Assembly: GCF_022201045.2 (NCBI RefSeq)
Contig: NC_068557.1
Span: forward strand, 23,289,501-23,353,500
DNA length: 64,000 nucleotides
DNA from: Citrus sinensis
Lineage: Eukaryota; Streptophyta; Magnoliopsida; Sapindales; Rutaceae
Direction: 5' to 3'
Positions 32,257 to 44,098 of this stretch are shown one piece after another. Position numbers and translations under genes: made by a program. The notes under the pieces are model-generated. The model saw only the letters and a program-made list of their open reading frames with translations, did not search any database and had not been told where the DNA came from. Position 1 is the first letter of the stretch, and each line of letters starts with the position of its first letter.

Positions 32257-33605
32257 TGAAATACAAGTATGCAACCCAAGAGGGGGGTGAATTGGGATTC
32301 TAAAAAATTATTCAATTTATTAAAGAAAATCTTAATGCAATTATAAATCAAATTCAAAGCAATGACAATTAAGATGATCACAATATAAAAAGATAAGGGA
32401 AGAGGGATTCAAACACCGAGATTTTTACGTGGTTCGGCCAACCTCGCCTACGTCCATGCCTCCAAGCTTTCCGGGCTTGAGGATTCCACTAAGCAAGCCT
32501 CTAAGGCTTCAAATGCTTACACTTGACTTCCAAGGTGTCAATGGACCTTTACAACAAGAGATTATCCCCAATCTCTTAACCCAAGTGTATCCCAACACTT
32601 ACAATCACTCAAAGTAAAAGATTACAAATTGTTTTGCCTCTCACAATATATAAGATTACACAATGATGCTTAATATGTGAATAGATGAAGCAAGAATGTG
32701 TTCTAAGCTCCATGAAGATTGAATTCTCGAATATTAGCTCAAATGGTCGTGTTGTGATCAAGCTTCTTTGAATTTGAATGAGCTTATTTATACTTGGAGC
32801 TGAAAATCTAGCCGTTACAAACTGTCGGACAGAAAACAGTTCGCCGTTAACCATTAACGGTTAACCGTTTAGGCTGGTCAAAGTTACCGTTGGGCCAATT
32901 TTCAAATAAACAGTTTGCCGTTTAGGATTAACCTTTCGCCGTTAACTTCCAAAGACCTGCAAGATAAACATTGGTTATCCGTTTACACTAAACGGTTAAG
33001 GACTTGCGTGAAGTGGCTTCTCTGGATATTATCGGTTGACCGTTTACAATAAACAGTTCGCCGTTTGTCTCTAGTAACCTGCAAAACAATTTAGCCTTAT
33101 CAGTTTTGGTTAATCAGTGATTCTGGATGTTATCGGTTAACCGTTTTAAAATAAACGGTTCACCGTTAGGTTCCAGTAGCCTTCCCATCTTTGGTGTTTT
33201 CCGTTATTCATAAACGGCTAGAGCTTAGGCAATATGTTGCTCTCTGGTGCTAATCGGTTAACCATTTAAAAGAAAACGGTTTACCGTTAATTTCCAGTAA
33301 CCTTCCCATCTTTTGTGTGTTCCGTTTTTCATAAACGGTTAGAGGTTTAGGAAATGTGTTGCTCTCTGCCTTTAATCGGTTAACCGTTTTATATAAACGG
33401 TTCACCGTTTATAACCAGAATTGCAATTTTAAACGAGTTTTTATAGAGAACCTCTTTCTAATTTGAAAATCCATCTTTTATGAAGAAATAAGGCAATGGT
33501 TAAAAGGGCTCTCGTTTATTAAGAAATAGCTCCAATATTTTTGTTAAAAACCATATAAAATTTGTTATCATCAAAATCAATATTATTAACATATTCATGT
33601 TAACA
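32257..33605 (-). repeat. 5' LTR of Copia B
   Basis: 1349 bp, near-identical to the 3' LTR, with the same tandem AACGGTTAACCGTT-bearing U3 units (about 32834-33412). By-eye comparison gives one small indel and about 30 substitutions, of which only about three are transversions. Confidence 0.92.
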
Positions 33606-33610
33606 GAATC

Positions 33611-33774
33611 CTGGTGGAGAGCATTGGATAACTGTAAAGAGGATTTTGAGATATATTAGAGGAACCTCAGATGTTGCATTATGTTATAGAGGATTAGAAT
33701 TTACTGTTAGGGGCTATGTGGATTCAGATTTTGCAGGAGACCTTGATAAAAAGAAATCCACTACTGGCTATTAA
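33611..33774 (+). pseudogene. Copia A RNase H fragment after the Copia B insertion
   Basis: Resumes Copia A coding after the duplicated gaatc: reads GGEHWITVKRILRYIRG and VDSDFAGDLDKKKSTTGY, then breaks. The remaining RNase H and most of the 3' LTR are missing. Confidence 0.85.
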
Positions 33775-36641
33775 GTTTTGATGTTCATTTTTCTTTTTCT
33801 TTTTAATTTCTCCTTTATAAATATATTCAAATATTTGAGTCGAAGATGGCTAAATATGGAGTGTAGTGCCTCTAGAAACGCATCTTCTTAGTTTAAAAAA
33901 AAATATTTCTTTTTCTAATTAATTTTTCTGCATCATTTTCACATTTCTGCATGCATATTTTCCTTTCATGTTTAGAATAGGTTGGGGGGTAGAATGTTGT
34001 TTAAAAAAAATTGTGTTATTTATTTTAACATTAGATGACATGATTAATTTCAAATTTTAGTATTTGTATTATCTTTGGTCTTAAGTGATGTTATGCTATG
34101 TTTGCTACTTTTCATGTTGATGTCGGAGACAAATATGAGTTGCTTGAAGAAATGAACATGTCATAAATAAGTGCCAAGTGAGTTGTTGAGCCTATCATTT
34201 TCTTGGAGAGTAACCCTTTTGCCCATTCTCTATACAGCTTAGCAGTTTATTATTTTATACACGATCTCTAGATTTGTTTTGAGTTAACCCTAAAAAAAAA
34301 TTGTAAAATAAAAAAAAGAAGAAAAAAAAAATGTGTGTTGCTACATTAGGAGGCCCATCTAACTCGTAGATATAGATGATTATTTAGAGCCCTAAAAGAC
34401 GATGGAAATGCCATTTTTTATCCATTTGAGCTTTTCTAGCCATCCCTTTTGAGAAATATCCATAGTTAACCATTTTGAGCCTTAAAAAAAAAAGCCTTTT
34501 ATTTGTTAAACTTATCATCTTGACCCACTCCGATTTGGAGTATTACCCGATATCTTATAAGTTCCATCACCTATTTATGTTTGAGAAAAATGTAAATAAT
34601 TATTTTGTTTAGTGACGTTGTGCCAAGCAAAAGCAAAAAAAAAATTATTTCAAAAAAAAAGAAGAAAAAAAATAACAATAATAGGTGAAATCCACCTTGT
34701 AACTTAAAAAAAAAACAAATTCCTCTGTATTTTTCTCAAACATACACTTTGTTTTCCTTATTTCCCTTCTTTGTTAACCATGTCCCTAGCCTACGTTACT
34801 TCCTAATAAAAATCCTTGATTTTATGGAACTATAGTCTGAAGTAAAAGCTAGTTATATGGGCTAAAAAGATGTAGTGATGGATAATAAAAAAAAAAGAAG
34901 AAAAAAAAAGATAAATAAAGTGAGTTGACTAGCATTTTTGTTTGACTTGAGATTGTATTATTTCTAAGCTGAGGGCATATTTCTTTCATCTTGGTGAGAG
35001 CATGTGATCTCACTTCTTTATTATTTTCTCTCTCAAGTACTATTCATTAGAGTGACTATTTTTATTGGGTTTAATTTCTTTGTGAGAGTGTCACTATTTC
35101 CAGTGAGATTTTGGGGTTTGACATGTCATTCTTGAAAGTAGCTATGACAATCTACTAGGCTGATTCATGTAGTGATGTTGCTTTAGACTGGAGATAATGC
35201 TTATACATTTATTTGATTGCTATCATTAGTCTGATTGAATAAACAAGATTGTTTAAAAAAAACAAAAAAAAATTTGTGTTTGAATTTTGTTTTCGTTTTA
35301 TTTGCTAGGGACTAGCAAGCTGGTTGGGAGGTGTGTTGAGTGTTAGAAAATGTATATTTATAAAGGAGAAAATCGTCATTTTACATTTCAAGTCTTACTA
35401 ACAACCCTTACTTTTATGTATTTAAGGTTCTTGTAATTTAATTATGTGTGTTTTATTTTAATTAAGTATTTTGTGTATTTTAGGGGCATCATAGTCATTT
35501 CACAATAAACGAGAGATCAAACGGCAAAACGGACATCACTTTTGAACTCAGGACGGTCGAACACCTTAGGAGGAGCATAAAAGGAAAAATGACACTGTTC
35601 ACATGTACGGTATTGTCTACGTTACTGTTCACGACACTGTTCACATAGACGGATCGATGACGTGGCATTGACCGATGATGTGGCATTGACTGATGAGGTG
35701 TCATGATCCTGTTGGTCTAAAATTTTTATGAACTGTTGATGGTGACGTGGCAGCATATTAGTAGACCAAAACTTGCGCGTACGGTACATGCATTACATAG
35801 AATTATTTTCAATCAAACCGCGTTACTGTTCAAAGCCGGGTCAAACCGTGTTACTGTTCATTCACGTGGTCAAACCGTGTACTATTGACTGATGATGTGG
35901 CGCAATCCTGAGCGTCCAAACTATTTTTAATCCGATGACCATGATTTACTCAATGTATCTATAAAAAGAGGGCCTCCCCCCCTAATTTGATATCTCTGAA
36001 TATATTTTTGGGATCTATTTTCTGTAATTCCTTCTCCATCTTGTATTTTCTATGTATTTTAATAAATTCTCATTTTGCCCTTAGTTCAATTATGAGTAGC
36101 TAATTTTCTTTCAAGCTTGGGTTGAAGGTGAAGTCTCAACATGTGTTATGGGCTTTATTTGGTAAATTTATTTTCTCTTCCCCTCTAATTTTTGTGGATG
36201 TTTTGATTTCTCGTCGATAAATAATACTAATCTTGTCTAGTACCGCCTTGGTTTCACCGGCCCCCTAGTACAAAGTTATTATTATTTGGCACGATAAGCC
36301 CTTAGCACCATATTGATTAGAGCGTGGTTCATGAGGTGTAGATTCCCCCCTCATGATTTAATTGGCATTAATAATGATTATTTAGCCTATGATGCATGTT
36401 GATACGGATCCAGATACCCAAGTACGTCATCTCAATAAATTTCTCTTCAATTTATTCTCGCCATTTCAATTCTAATTTTAGGATAATCCAAATCATTTTC
36501 ACCACAAATCCAACCACCAATTTACAAAATTAATTCTACACACAATTAAAATCCACCTCCTCGTGGAATCGACACTCGTCACCATTAGTCTATTCTACAA
36601 TAGATTTGTGCGCTTGCGAGTTCAATAAAATTTGCACAACA
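33775..36641 (+). mobile_element. 3' portion of a Gypsy-type retrotransposon
   Basis: A long AT-rich non-coding stretch with a ggttggggggtagaatg tract precedes a polypurine tract (ggttgggaggtg, about 35321-35333) and an LTR at 35334-36641 that starts tgttg and ends caaca. Such a long 3' non-coding region before the LTR is usual in Tat/Athila-like Gypsy elements. The 5' LTR and all coding domains are absent. The right border falls inside the end of the Copia A 3' LTR, so the Gypsy had inserted there before a deletion removed its left part. Clade is not proven. Confidence 0.65.
35334..36641 (+). repeat. Gypsy 3' LTR
   Basis: About 1308 bp with tgttg..caaca ends. A TATA-like tataaaaagagg lies at about 35960 and an aataaa at about 36060. 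The tgttgag start follows a purine-rich tract. Confidence 0.62.
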
Positions 36642-36976
36642 CTACACCCATCAATTTCCTAACAGTTTATATTACTCAGCCGCTTTTTTTTTTATTTTTG
36701 GTTTTACACTTTTACTTGTGTTTTGTGTTTTCATTAGTTATAGATTTCATGAATTTTTCGTAAAAATTGTCAAAAAGGTTCCAATCCTAATTCAATCCGA
36801 ACTTATTCAAATCAGAACCAATACGAAATATTTATCCAATCCGAATTCGATCCAAACTATGTGAAATCGGATCGGAATGGATTTAAAATTTGGATTAAAA
36901 TCAGATGGACTTTTTTCCCATCCAAATATTCTGAAATTTGATCGGACTCATCCGAATCTAAAATTGCCTAGCCGTA

Positions 36977-37500
36977 ATGCACATTCAAACGACTTGAAGT
37001 AATGTAGTTTTGTTTAATGAAGCACACGATATGCACGTACTTAATGAAAGCTTAAGAAGATTGTTAAGAAACTATTAAAGCACGTCTTTCACATGCATTT
37101 TTGGGGTTTCATCTAGGCTTATTATAAGTTGTTATCACAGCTGGTTGTGATAGAAATTTTTTTGCTACATTGTGAGCATTGTAGAGAGAGAATGCTAAAG
37201 GAAATTGGGGGTTCTTGTTCCATACAAAAAGTTTTGAAATCTCCATAACTGATCCTTGAGAATCATTAATAAAGTTGTTCATGCTGTTCCTTCCGTGAAT
37301 GTAAGCTAATGTGAATTAGTTGAACCATATAACATCTTTTGTTCTTTGTTTTTACAATTCTTTGATTCATTTTTGTTCTTGATTGTTTCTATAAATCATC
37401 TTGTGTAATCACTTTATCTTGTTCAAGTTTCAATCAGATCTTCTTTGAGGATCTTGGGCGGTGGCCCAAGGTGATTTGCTTTCTAGCTTTTCAATTATTA
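36977..37500. other. Right flank of the transposon nest
   Basis: Unique AT-rich sequence to about 37300. From about 37305 (gctaatgtgaattagttgaacc) it matches the spacer at 8899-9080, that is, the phytocyanin duplication unit resumes. No gene is seen. Confidence 0.45.
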
Positions 37501-37502
37501 CC

Positions 37503-37738
37503 ATTGGCTTCACTGATCTTTTATTGCTCAGCAATACAGATCTCATTTTGGTAATTTACTAATTATATCACCTAATGCTCAAGGAATAATGGATTATCCA
37601 TTAGATGAGCCACATAGAACATTGGCTTCACTGATCTTTTATTGCTCAGCAATACAGATCTCATTTTGGTAATTTACTAATTATATCACCTAATGCTCAA
37701 GGAATAATGGATTATCCATTAGATGAGCCACATAGAAC
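37503..37738 (+). repeat. 118-bp tandem duplication upstream of phytocyanin copy 3
   Basis: Two adjacent, near-identical 118-bp copies start attggcttcactgatc at 37503 and 37621. The homologous positions upstream of copies 2 and 4 have one copy. It lies about 1.7 kb before the copy 3 start. Confidence 0.9.
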
Positions 37739-39242
37739 ACACTAAAGAATTTCTTTCTTTCTTTGGAGTTGGCCTTTTTTTCTTTTTTATTGTCTAGCAC
37801 AAAATCGTCCAATCAAATAAATAAAAATTGGCACTATATAAATGATTTGGAATTTTAATTATAAATTTATATTATAATGAACGATGTTATGTAAAATTAC
37901 TCAAATAAAGTTGAAATACAAACTTTGTATTATCAGTTAACATAACTATTAAAATATATGTGTTTTTATTAATATTTCTCTCCTTTGATCCCTATAAGTA
38001 ATTATTTTAATTATCAATTTATATCCATTATCAACTCCTACCTTTTTCTCCTTTTTGGGAAGTAGCTACTTAATTACATATATTAATGATTAGATATTAA
38101 TATGTAGAACGATATTAGTTTTAATTGAAATTTAGTTCATTTCTTTGAAAATATTTTTTTGTCCTATTTATATTAAATATTTTTACTTTGGGCCACATAA
38201 AGTTTGTAGATTCATCATTTGGGTCCCTATCGAACCAAAATTCTAGTTCTACTGCTAGTAAACCCATATAGAATAAATAGACATCCAATCTTAACCCCAT
38301 CATGAATTCGTTTATTTAAAATTTTAATCAATATAATTATTTTAAAGAAATTTACTAATGCAAAAAAAAATTATAGGTTAATATACTAAAGAGGAAAATC
38401 TTCATTGTTATTAAACTGATCTAAAATCAACTGGTAAAAATTTTAATCATTAAAATCATACTAATATCGAGCATATAATTTGGATATTAATGGGTTTAGG
38501 TCAAACTATTTAATAAATCTGAACTCTTCTGAGACCCACCTTGAGCAACGAAAATGTGCCACCTATTCATTTTACAACTAAATTGTCGTCCTACTTATTA
38601 GTGAATGTTTAAATAGTGAATTTACAAAAAAATAATTATTTGAGAATCTATTCTTTAATTATATTTGACATTCTCAGTGTAATAGGTCCAAAACAACTCA
38701 AATAAATTATATTTGCTAATTAAAACATAATTAGGGAGTAGATTATTAGAGAATCCATTGCAATTCCAAACATACTCTTACTATGGTTCGTCTTGGGTTT
38801 TGTGCGTCACGATTAAAACTGCGTTGTAGTCATTCCTAGTGCTAAATTAAATAATTTATTTCATACTTTTATGTTTAATTTTGAGTTTTTGGAAAACCAG
38901 TTAACCATTTTAAAGGGCTTCAAATAATATCAATCATGTTAATTTCTTAATCGAAAAACTAACGGATTTGAAAATCAATATGGGTTAAGAAATCAAGAAC
39001 GATTGATATGTTAAGAAAACTAAAAACGTAACCAAGTAATGAAAGTTTTTCACTTCCTAATAGTAAGGCAAAAGCTTGACATCCCCCGAATCCGATAGCT
39101 TTAAGGAAAAAGGAAACATCGCATCTTCCTTAAATAATAATCCTTTACAAGTATGGAAACATCGTAGATTCATTAGTTAAACGAAATCCTAAACCTCATA
39201 GGAAACCTTTTCAGTCCAGGATTTTGGAGTAAAAAAAATTCT

Positions 39243-39250
39243 TATAAATA
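39243..39250 (+). promoter_or_regulatory. TATA box of phytocyanin copy 3
   Basis: tataaata followed by aggcca, in the same context as in copies 2 and 4, about 175 bp upstream of the ATG. Confidence 0.7.
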
Positions 39251-39423
39251 AGGCCATGCACTGTCTTTTGCCATACACATTGATTCACTGATCATCTGGC
39301 TTTTCTTGCTTAGATTTCTTGCTTTTACATTGATTTACTGATCATCTTGGCTCATCTCTCTTAGATTTCTTGCTTTTACTCAGCTAATTTTTCCTTCTCT
39401 TTCGGACATTTGATTGAACACTG

Positions 39424-39987
39424 ATGGCTCTTACGAAGACAATACTAGCTTTCTTGCTGATGGCAACACTTGTTGGCGTGTCTCTTGGTGCTGTTCACAA
39501 AGTTGGTGACTCCGCTGGATGGACTACATTGGGCAACATCGATTACAATCAATGGGCTTCTTCCAAGAACTTCCATGTTGGAGACACAATCGTATTCGAG
39601 TACAACAACCAGTTTCATAACGTAAAGCAAGTGACCTTCCAAGATTTTCAATCTTGCAACGGAGCCTCCCCCATAGCGACCTTCACCAGTGGCTCTGACT
39701 CTATCACCCTCAAAAGGCCAGGCCACTACTATTTCTTGTGCGGTGTTCCGGGACACTGTGAAGCAGGACAGACACTTGACATCATGGTTACTCCAGCTTC
39801 TCTGCGCCCAAGTGCAAGTCCATTATCAGCTCCTAATTATAGTTCATCGCCATCGTCATCGGGCTCAGCATCTTTACCGGCACCTTTGCCGAACCCATAT
39901 CAGAGCAATGCTTCTTCTCTCCAAGTCCTTTCGGTTTGGCCTGCTTTGATCAGCCTTGCAATTTTTGTCATTGGTTTCGCATACTAG
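39424..39987 (+). CDS. Stellacyanin-like phytocyanin, copy 3
   Basis: 187 residues, intronless. Signal peptide, copper domain with His65, Cys106, His111 and Gln116, Cys78/Cys112 disulphide, Ser/Pro-rich stretch and hydrophobic GPI-type tail are all present. It starts MALTKT, unlike MAFTKK in copies 1 and 2. The N-terminal half is closest to copies 2 and 4, while the C-terminal end and 3' flank are almost identical to copy 1, a mosaic pattern that suggests dyad duplication or gene conversion. Likely functional. Confidence 0.93.
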   Translation: MALTKTILAFLLMATLVGVSLGAVHKVGDSAGWTTLGNIDYNQWASSKNFHVGDTIVFEYNNQFHNVKQVTFQDFQSCNGASPIATFTSGSDSITLKRPGHYYFLCGVPGHCEAGQTLDIMVTPASLRPSASPLSAPNYSSSPSSSGSASLPAPLPNPYQSNASSLQVLSVWPALISLAIFVIGFAY

Positions 39988-42900
39988 GCAGAATTTCAAC
40001 TAATTTACCTTTTTTTCTCTTTAATTAGGTCTTGTATTAGCTTTCTTTATATTCATCGCACCGACGTGGTAACTCTTAAATCAATTAATTATAAAAAGTG
40101 AGCAAAATCAATAATTTCTAATTCTTTTGTTGGCCAAGCACAAGGCGGGAGATACATTTTGTTTCTTCCAGTAAATCTTTTAAATTAAATCAAAGTTAAT
40201 CGACAATTTCCCGCGAACAAAAGATACAGAATTTTCCTATATTGTATCTATGTTCACTTAAATGCGTGGAAAGTTTATATATGAATGAAGCTGATTAATA
40301 TATGAGTGGGAAATTTATATATTAAATGTGGGGGTACAGCCAAACATAAAGAGTACTTAATTTGGAAATTTTTATATAGAGAAGAAGAATTTATGTATGA
40401 ATGAAACTGATTGATTGAAAATATTGATTACCAGGGAGAAGAAAGTTTTGGATGCTCAGTCAATTGGTATATACAATTTCATCCAGTGGATTCTTGGATA
40501 AATAAATAAATACTAAAATAAGTATAATTAATCAAATGTGCTCTAATTTTTTATATATTATTTAAAATTTAAATTCACATCCTCTTAATTTACGTAGAAC
40601 TTAGCATTTCTTTTTGTTAATTAGAAAATTTTGATTCACCTATAAGTTTTTCAGTGAAAAAACCAACAATCTTTGAAGCGCTCCAAATAATAATAATGTT
40701 TTAAACGCAAAAGCTAATTGAAAAAAAAAATTAAGAAAAAGGTATAGAAATGAGAAAATTAAAAATTCCCTCTCTAGATTGGCTGATAAACACTTAACCT
40801 AAACTGAACGAAACTGCTACACACTTCCTCCTACTTTCAAAACATAACACTCTTCCCCAATGCTAACTTCCCCTACTATAATCCGCTTACTTCTAGGAAG
40901 AAGTCTATAATGCCATTAATTCAATTTAAGTAACTTTGAACTTCAAACCGGTGAAGAAATGGAATATTTTCAAGTCAACATTTGAACAAAACTGTACGAG
41001 AGAACCCACCCATAAATGGAAACAAAAACCATATTTTGAAAATAAAACCAATTCACTTCATCTATCTTATAAAAAAGAAAAAAAAATCAACTCATCTATC
41101 ATCTTGTACGAGGGCTAACGTGAATTAGTTTAACCACGTAACCATCTTTTTTTCTTTAATTTTACAATTCTTTGGTTCATTTTTTTCCTTGATTGTTTCT
41201 GTAAATCATCATCATATGTATCACTCTATATTGTTGAAGCTTCAACCGGATCTTCTTTATAGCATCTTGTTGATCTTGATTCAGGATCTTGGGCGGTACC
41301 AAAAGGTGCTTTGCTTTCTAGCCCTTCAGTTAGTACAATTGGCTTTACTAATCTTCTATTGCTCGACAATGCAGATCTCTTTTCGATGATTTACTAATTG
41401 TGTCACCTAATTCTCAAAGAAATAATGGATTATCCATTAGATGAGTCGCATAGAACTCCTTAAACCATTTCTTTCTTTCTTTGGAGTTGGCTCTTTTTTT
41501 TTTTTTTTTTGTGTAGCACAGAATCGTCCAATCAAATAAATAAAAGTTGGCACCATATAAATGATTTGGAATTTTAATTTTAATTTATATTGTAGCGATT
41601 GATGTTATGTAAAATTACTCAAATATATTAACATAATTGTTAAGTGTATGTGTTTTTTTTAATATTTGTCTCTTTTGATCCCTATAAGTAATGATTTTAA
41701 TGATCTTCTTAATATTTTTCTCTTGTTGTCTTTTTTTTGAATGTTAAAATTATAAAAAATAAAGATAGTCAAAGAATCAAGATTCATGAATCAGCTTGCC
41801 CATATCATTATTGTTATATTTATTTGTGTTTGTATTTATTATTACCATATGAAAGTTTGTTGCGTGTAGCTCGCTCTATTCTTCTGATTCTTCTCTGTAT
41901 AAATCAAAGCTGACAGCCAGAAGTGGAAGACCTTTATTCATCTCATTTTCTTTGTTTCCTCCAAAAAACTTGATTTTGGCTCTCTGTTAATTCATTGTTT
42001 GGTATTTGGCCCTTGTTTTTGGTCAAATTAAGCGAAAATTTCATTTGAATTCTTTGAGTTTCTGGATTTGGGGACTTGGGTTTGATTATTTTCTTCCGTT
42101 TTCATATAAAAATCTCATCTTTCAATTTTAGATACTCGCTATTAGATAAATTTTGAAACTTTATACCTGGGTATCCAACAAAGAGCCAATACGTAGAAAG
42201 ATACGAGTTCTAATTGAAATTTAGTTCATTTCTTTCAAAATTTTGTTTTGGCCTATTTATATTAAATTGTTTTACTTTAGAGCTCATAAACTTTGTAGAT
42301 TCATCATTTGGATCCCTATTGAACCAAAATTCTAGTTCTACCACTAGTAAACCCTTAAAAAATAAATAGACATCTAATCTTAATCCCATCATGAATTCGT
42401 TGATTTAAAATTTTAATCAATATAATCAATTTAGAAAATTTACTAATATGAAAATAAAAGCAAAATTATAGGTTAGAATACTAAAGAGAAAATCTTCGTC
42501 ATTGTTAAACTTATCTAAAATTAACTAGTAAAAATTTTAATGATTAAAAATATATTAATATCGAGCATATAATTCATTGGGATATTAATGGGTCTAGCTC
42601 AAACTATTTTATAAATTCAAACTCTTCCGAAACTCATCTTGGGGCTAGATCATGTAACGTAAACGTAAACATGTCATGTATTCATTTTATTGCTAAACTG
42701 TATTTTTTATTAGCTCATGTTTCAGTGGCGGATTCACAAAAAAAATAATTATTTGAGAATCAAACTCTCAAATTATATTTGATAATTCTCCATGTAATAG
42801 GTCCAAAACAACTCAAGTAAATTATATTTAATAATTTAAACATAATTAGGGAGTAGATTATTGGAGAATCCATTGCAAATTGAAAACATACTCTTACTGT

Positions 42901-43534
42901 GGTTGGTTTTGGGTTTTGTGTGGCATGATCAAAACTGCATTGTAGTCGTTCCTAGTGCTAAATTTATTTAATTTATTTTATATTTTTAGGTTTAATTCTG
43001 AGTTTTAGAAAAACAACAAACCATTTTAAAGGGCTTCAAGTAATATCAATCATATTAATTTCTCAATGGAAAAACTAACGGATTTGAAACCAAGATGGGT
43101 TAACAAAATAAGAATGATTGATATGTTAAGAAAACTAAAAACGTAACCAAATAATGGAAGTTTTTCACTTCGTAATAGTAAGGCAAAAGCTTGACATCCC
43201 ACGAATCCGACAGCTTTAAGGAAACAGGAAACTTCGCAGCTTCCTAAATAATAATCCTTTACAAGTATGGAAACACCGTAGCTTCATTAATTACACGAAA
43301 TCCGAAACCGCATAGGAAGCCTTTTCAGTCCAGGATTTTGGAGTAAAAAAAATTCTTATAAATAAGGCCATACACTGTCTTTTGCCATACATTGATTCAC
43401 TGATCATCTGGCTCTTCTCTCTTAGTTTTCTTGCTTTTACATTGATTCACAGATCATCTTGCTCTTCTATCTTAGATTTCTTGCTTTTACTCAGCTAATT
43501 TTTCCTTCTCTTTCGGACATTTGATTGAACACTG
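39988..43534 (+). repeat. Spacer between phytocyanin copies 3 and 4 (empty-site paralog of the copy 1-2 spacer)
   Basis: The left part matches 7660-9090 and the right part matches 15683-17840. At 41299-41306 a single ccaaaagg marks the unoccupied hAT site. Total spacing from ATG to ATG is 4111 bp, against about 4145 bp between copies 1 and 2 after subtracting the hAT, MULE and TSD. No gene is seen. Confidence 0.85.
43357..43364 (+). promoter_or_regulatory. TATA box of phytocyanin copy 4
   Basis: tataaata followed by aggcca, conserved with copies 2 and 3. Confidence 0.7.
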
Positions 43535-44098
43535 ATGGCTCTTACGAAGAAAATACTAGCTTTCTTGCTGATGGCAACGCTTGTTGGCGTGTCTCTTGGT
43601 GCTGTTCACAAAGTTGGTGACTCCGCTGGATGGACTACATTGGGCAACATCGATTACAACCAATGGGCTTCTTCCAAGAACTTCCATGTTGGAGACACAA
43701 TCGTATTCGAGTACAACAACCAGTTTCATAACGTGAAGCAAGTGACCTTCCAAGATTTTCAATCTTGCAACGGAGCCTCCCCGATAGCAATCTTCACCAG
43801 TGGCTCTGACTCTATTACTCTCAAAAGGCCAGGCCACTACTATTTCTTGTGCGGCGTTCCGGGACACTGTGAAGCAGGACAGACACTTGACATCATGGTT
43901 ACTCCAGCGTGTCTGCGCCCAAGTGCAAGTCCATTATCGGCTCCTAATTATAGTTCATCGCCATCGTCATCAGGCTCAGCATATTCACCAGCACCTTTGT
44001 CACCGACACCTTTGCCGAATCCATATCAGGGCAGTGCTTCTTCTCTCCAAGCTCTTTCGGTTTGGCCTGTTTTATTTTTATTTTTATTTTTATTATAA
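43535..44098 (+). CDS. Stellacyanin-like phytocyanin, copy 4, with a retrocopy-derived C-terminus
   Basis: 187 residues, intronless. Copper ligands and the disulphide are intact, with an extra Cys at 126 (TPACLRPS) where the other copies have Ser, and a longer Pro-rich stretch ([13 protein letters not shown]). The native tail is cut after ..SVWP by the antisense insertion of a UVSSA retrocopy at 44070. The frame continues into the complement of its A-rich tail, giving VLFLFLFLL and a stop. This new end is still hydrophobic and could serve as a GPI-anchor signal or membrane tail. The original end lies 4 kb downstream (48124-48186). Whether it is expressed is unknown; its own 3' UTR and polyadenylation region are displaced. 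Confidence 0.88.
   Translation: MALTKKILAFLLMATLVGVSLGAVHKVGDSAGWTTLGNIDYNQWASSKNFHVGDTIVFEYNNQFHNVKQVTFQDFQSCNGASPIAIFTSGSDSITLKRPGHYYFLCGVPGHCEAGQTLDIMVTPACLRPSASPLSAPNYSSSPSSSGSAYSPAPLSPTPLPNPYQGSASSLQALSVWPVLFLFLFLL

Larger units (their letters stand above)
23349..33605 (-). mobile_element. Sirevirus-like Copia retrotransposon B, full length
   Basis: 10,257 bp with LTRs at both ends and a perfect 5-bp TSD gaatc (23344-23348 and 33606-33610). Minus orientation: 5' LTR 33605-32257, PBS, gag, pol, envelope-like ORF, repeated polypurine tracts, 3' LTR 24698-23349. The long LTRs, the extra ORF after RNase H and the multiple PPT copies are hallmarks of the Sirevirus genus. The LTRs differ at about 30 positions by eye, nearly all transitions, so the insertion is fairly young. 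Nonsense codons and frameshifts disable gag-pol. Confidence 0.9.
19353..36664 (+). mobile_element. Copia retrotransposon A, old, interrupted and 3'-truncated
   Basis: The 5' LTR is 19353-19607 (255 bp, tgttaaga..tcttaaca). The last ~23 bp of the 3' LTR survive at about 36642-36664. Flanking 5-mers gtttt and gttta match at 4 of 5. The gag-pol order (gag, protease, integrase, RT, RNase H) is that of Copia. Coding sequence is split at 23348 by Copia B, resumes at 33611 and ends abruptly at about 33774, where Gypsy sequence takes over. Numerous stops and frameshifts show that it is the oldest retroelement of the nest. Confidence 0.85.
18795..36976. mobile_element. Possible TIR element split by nested retrotransposons
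   Basis: The left arm (about 18795-18910) begins aggctgggcatcagatcagat. The right arm (about 36780-36976) ends ccgaatctaaaattgcctagccg, roughly the reverse complement. Both arms are rich in gatc(c/g)gaat motifs in opposite orientation. TAA flanks each end, allowing a 3-bp TSD, but the TIR match is offset by a base and imperfect. The retrotransposon nest lies between the arms. The superfamily is uncertain (PIF/Harbinger or hAT). Confidence 0.4.

Noticed and set aside
35334..36664. Gypsy LTR read as a solo LTR ending at ..cctaaca (36664)
   Set aside because: The last ~23 bases match the end of the Copia A 5' LTR, and tgttg..caaca ends at 36641 fit better; a polypurine tract and internal sequence lie upstream, so it is not solo.
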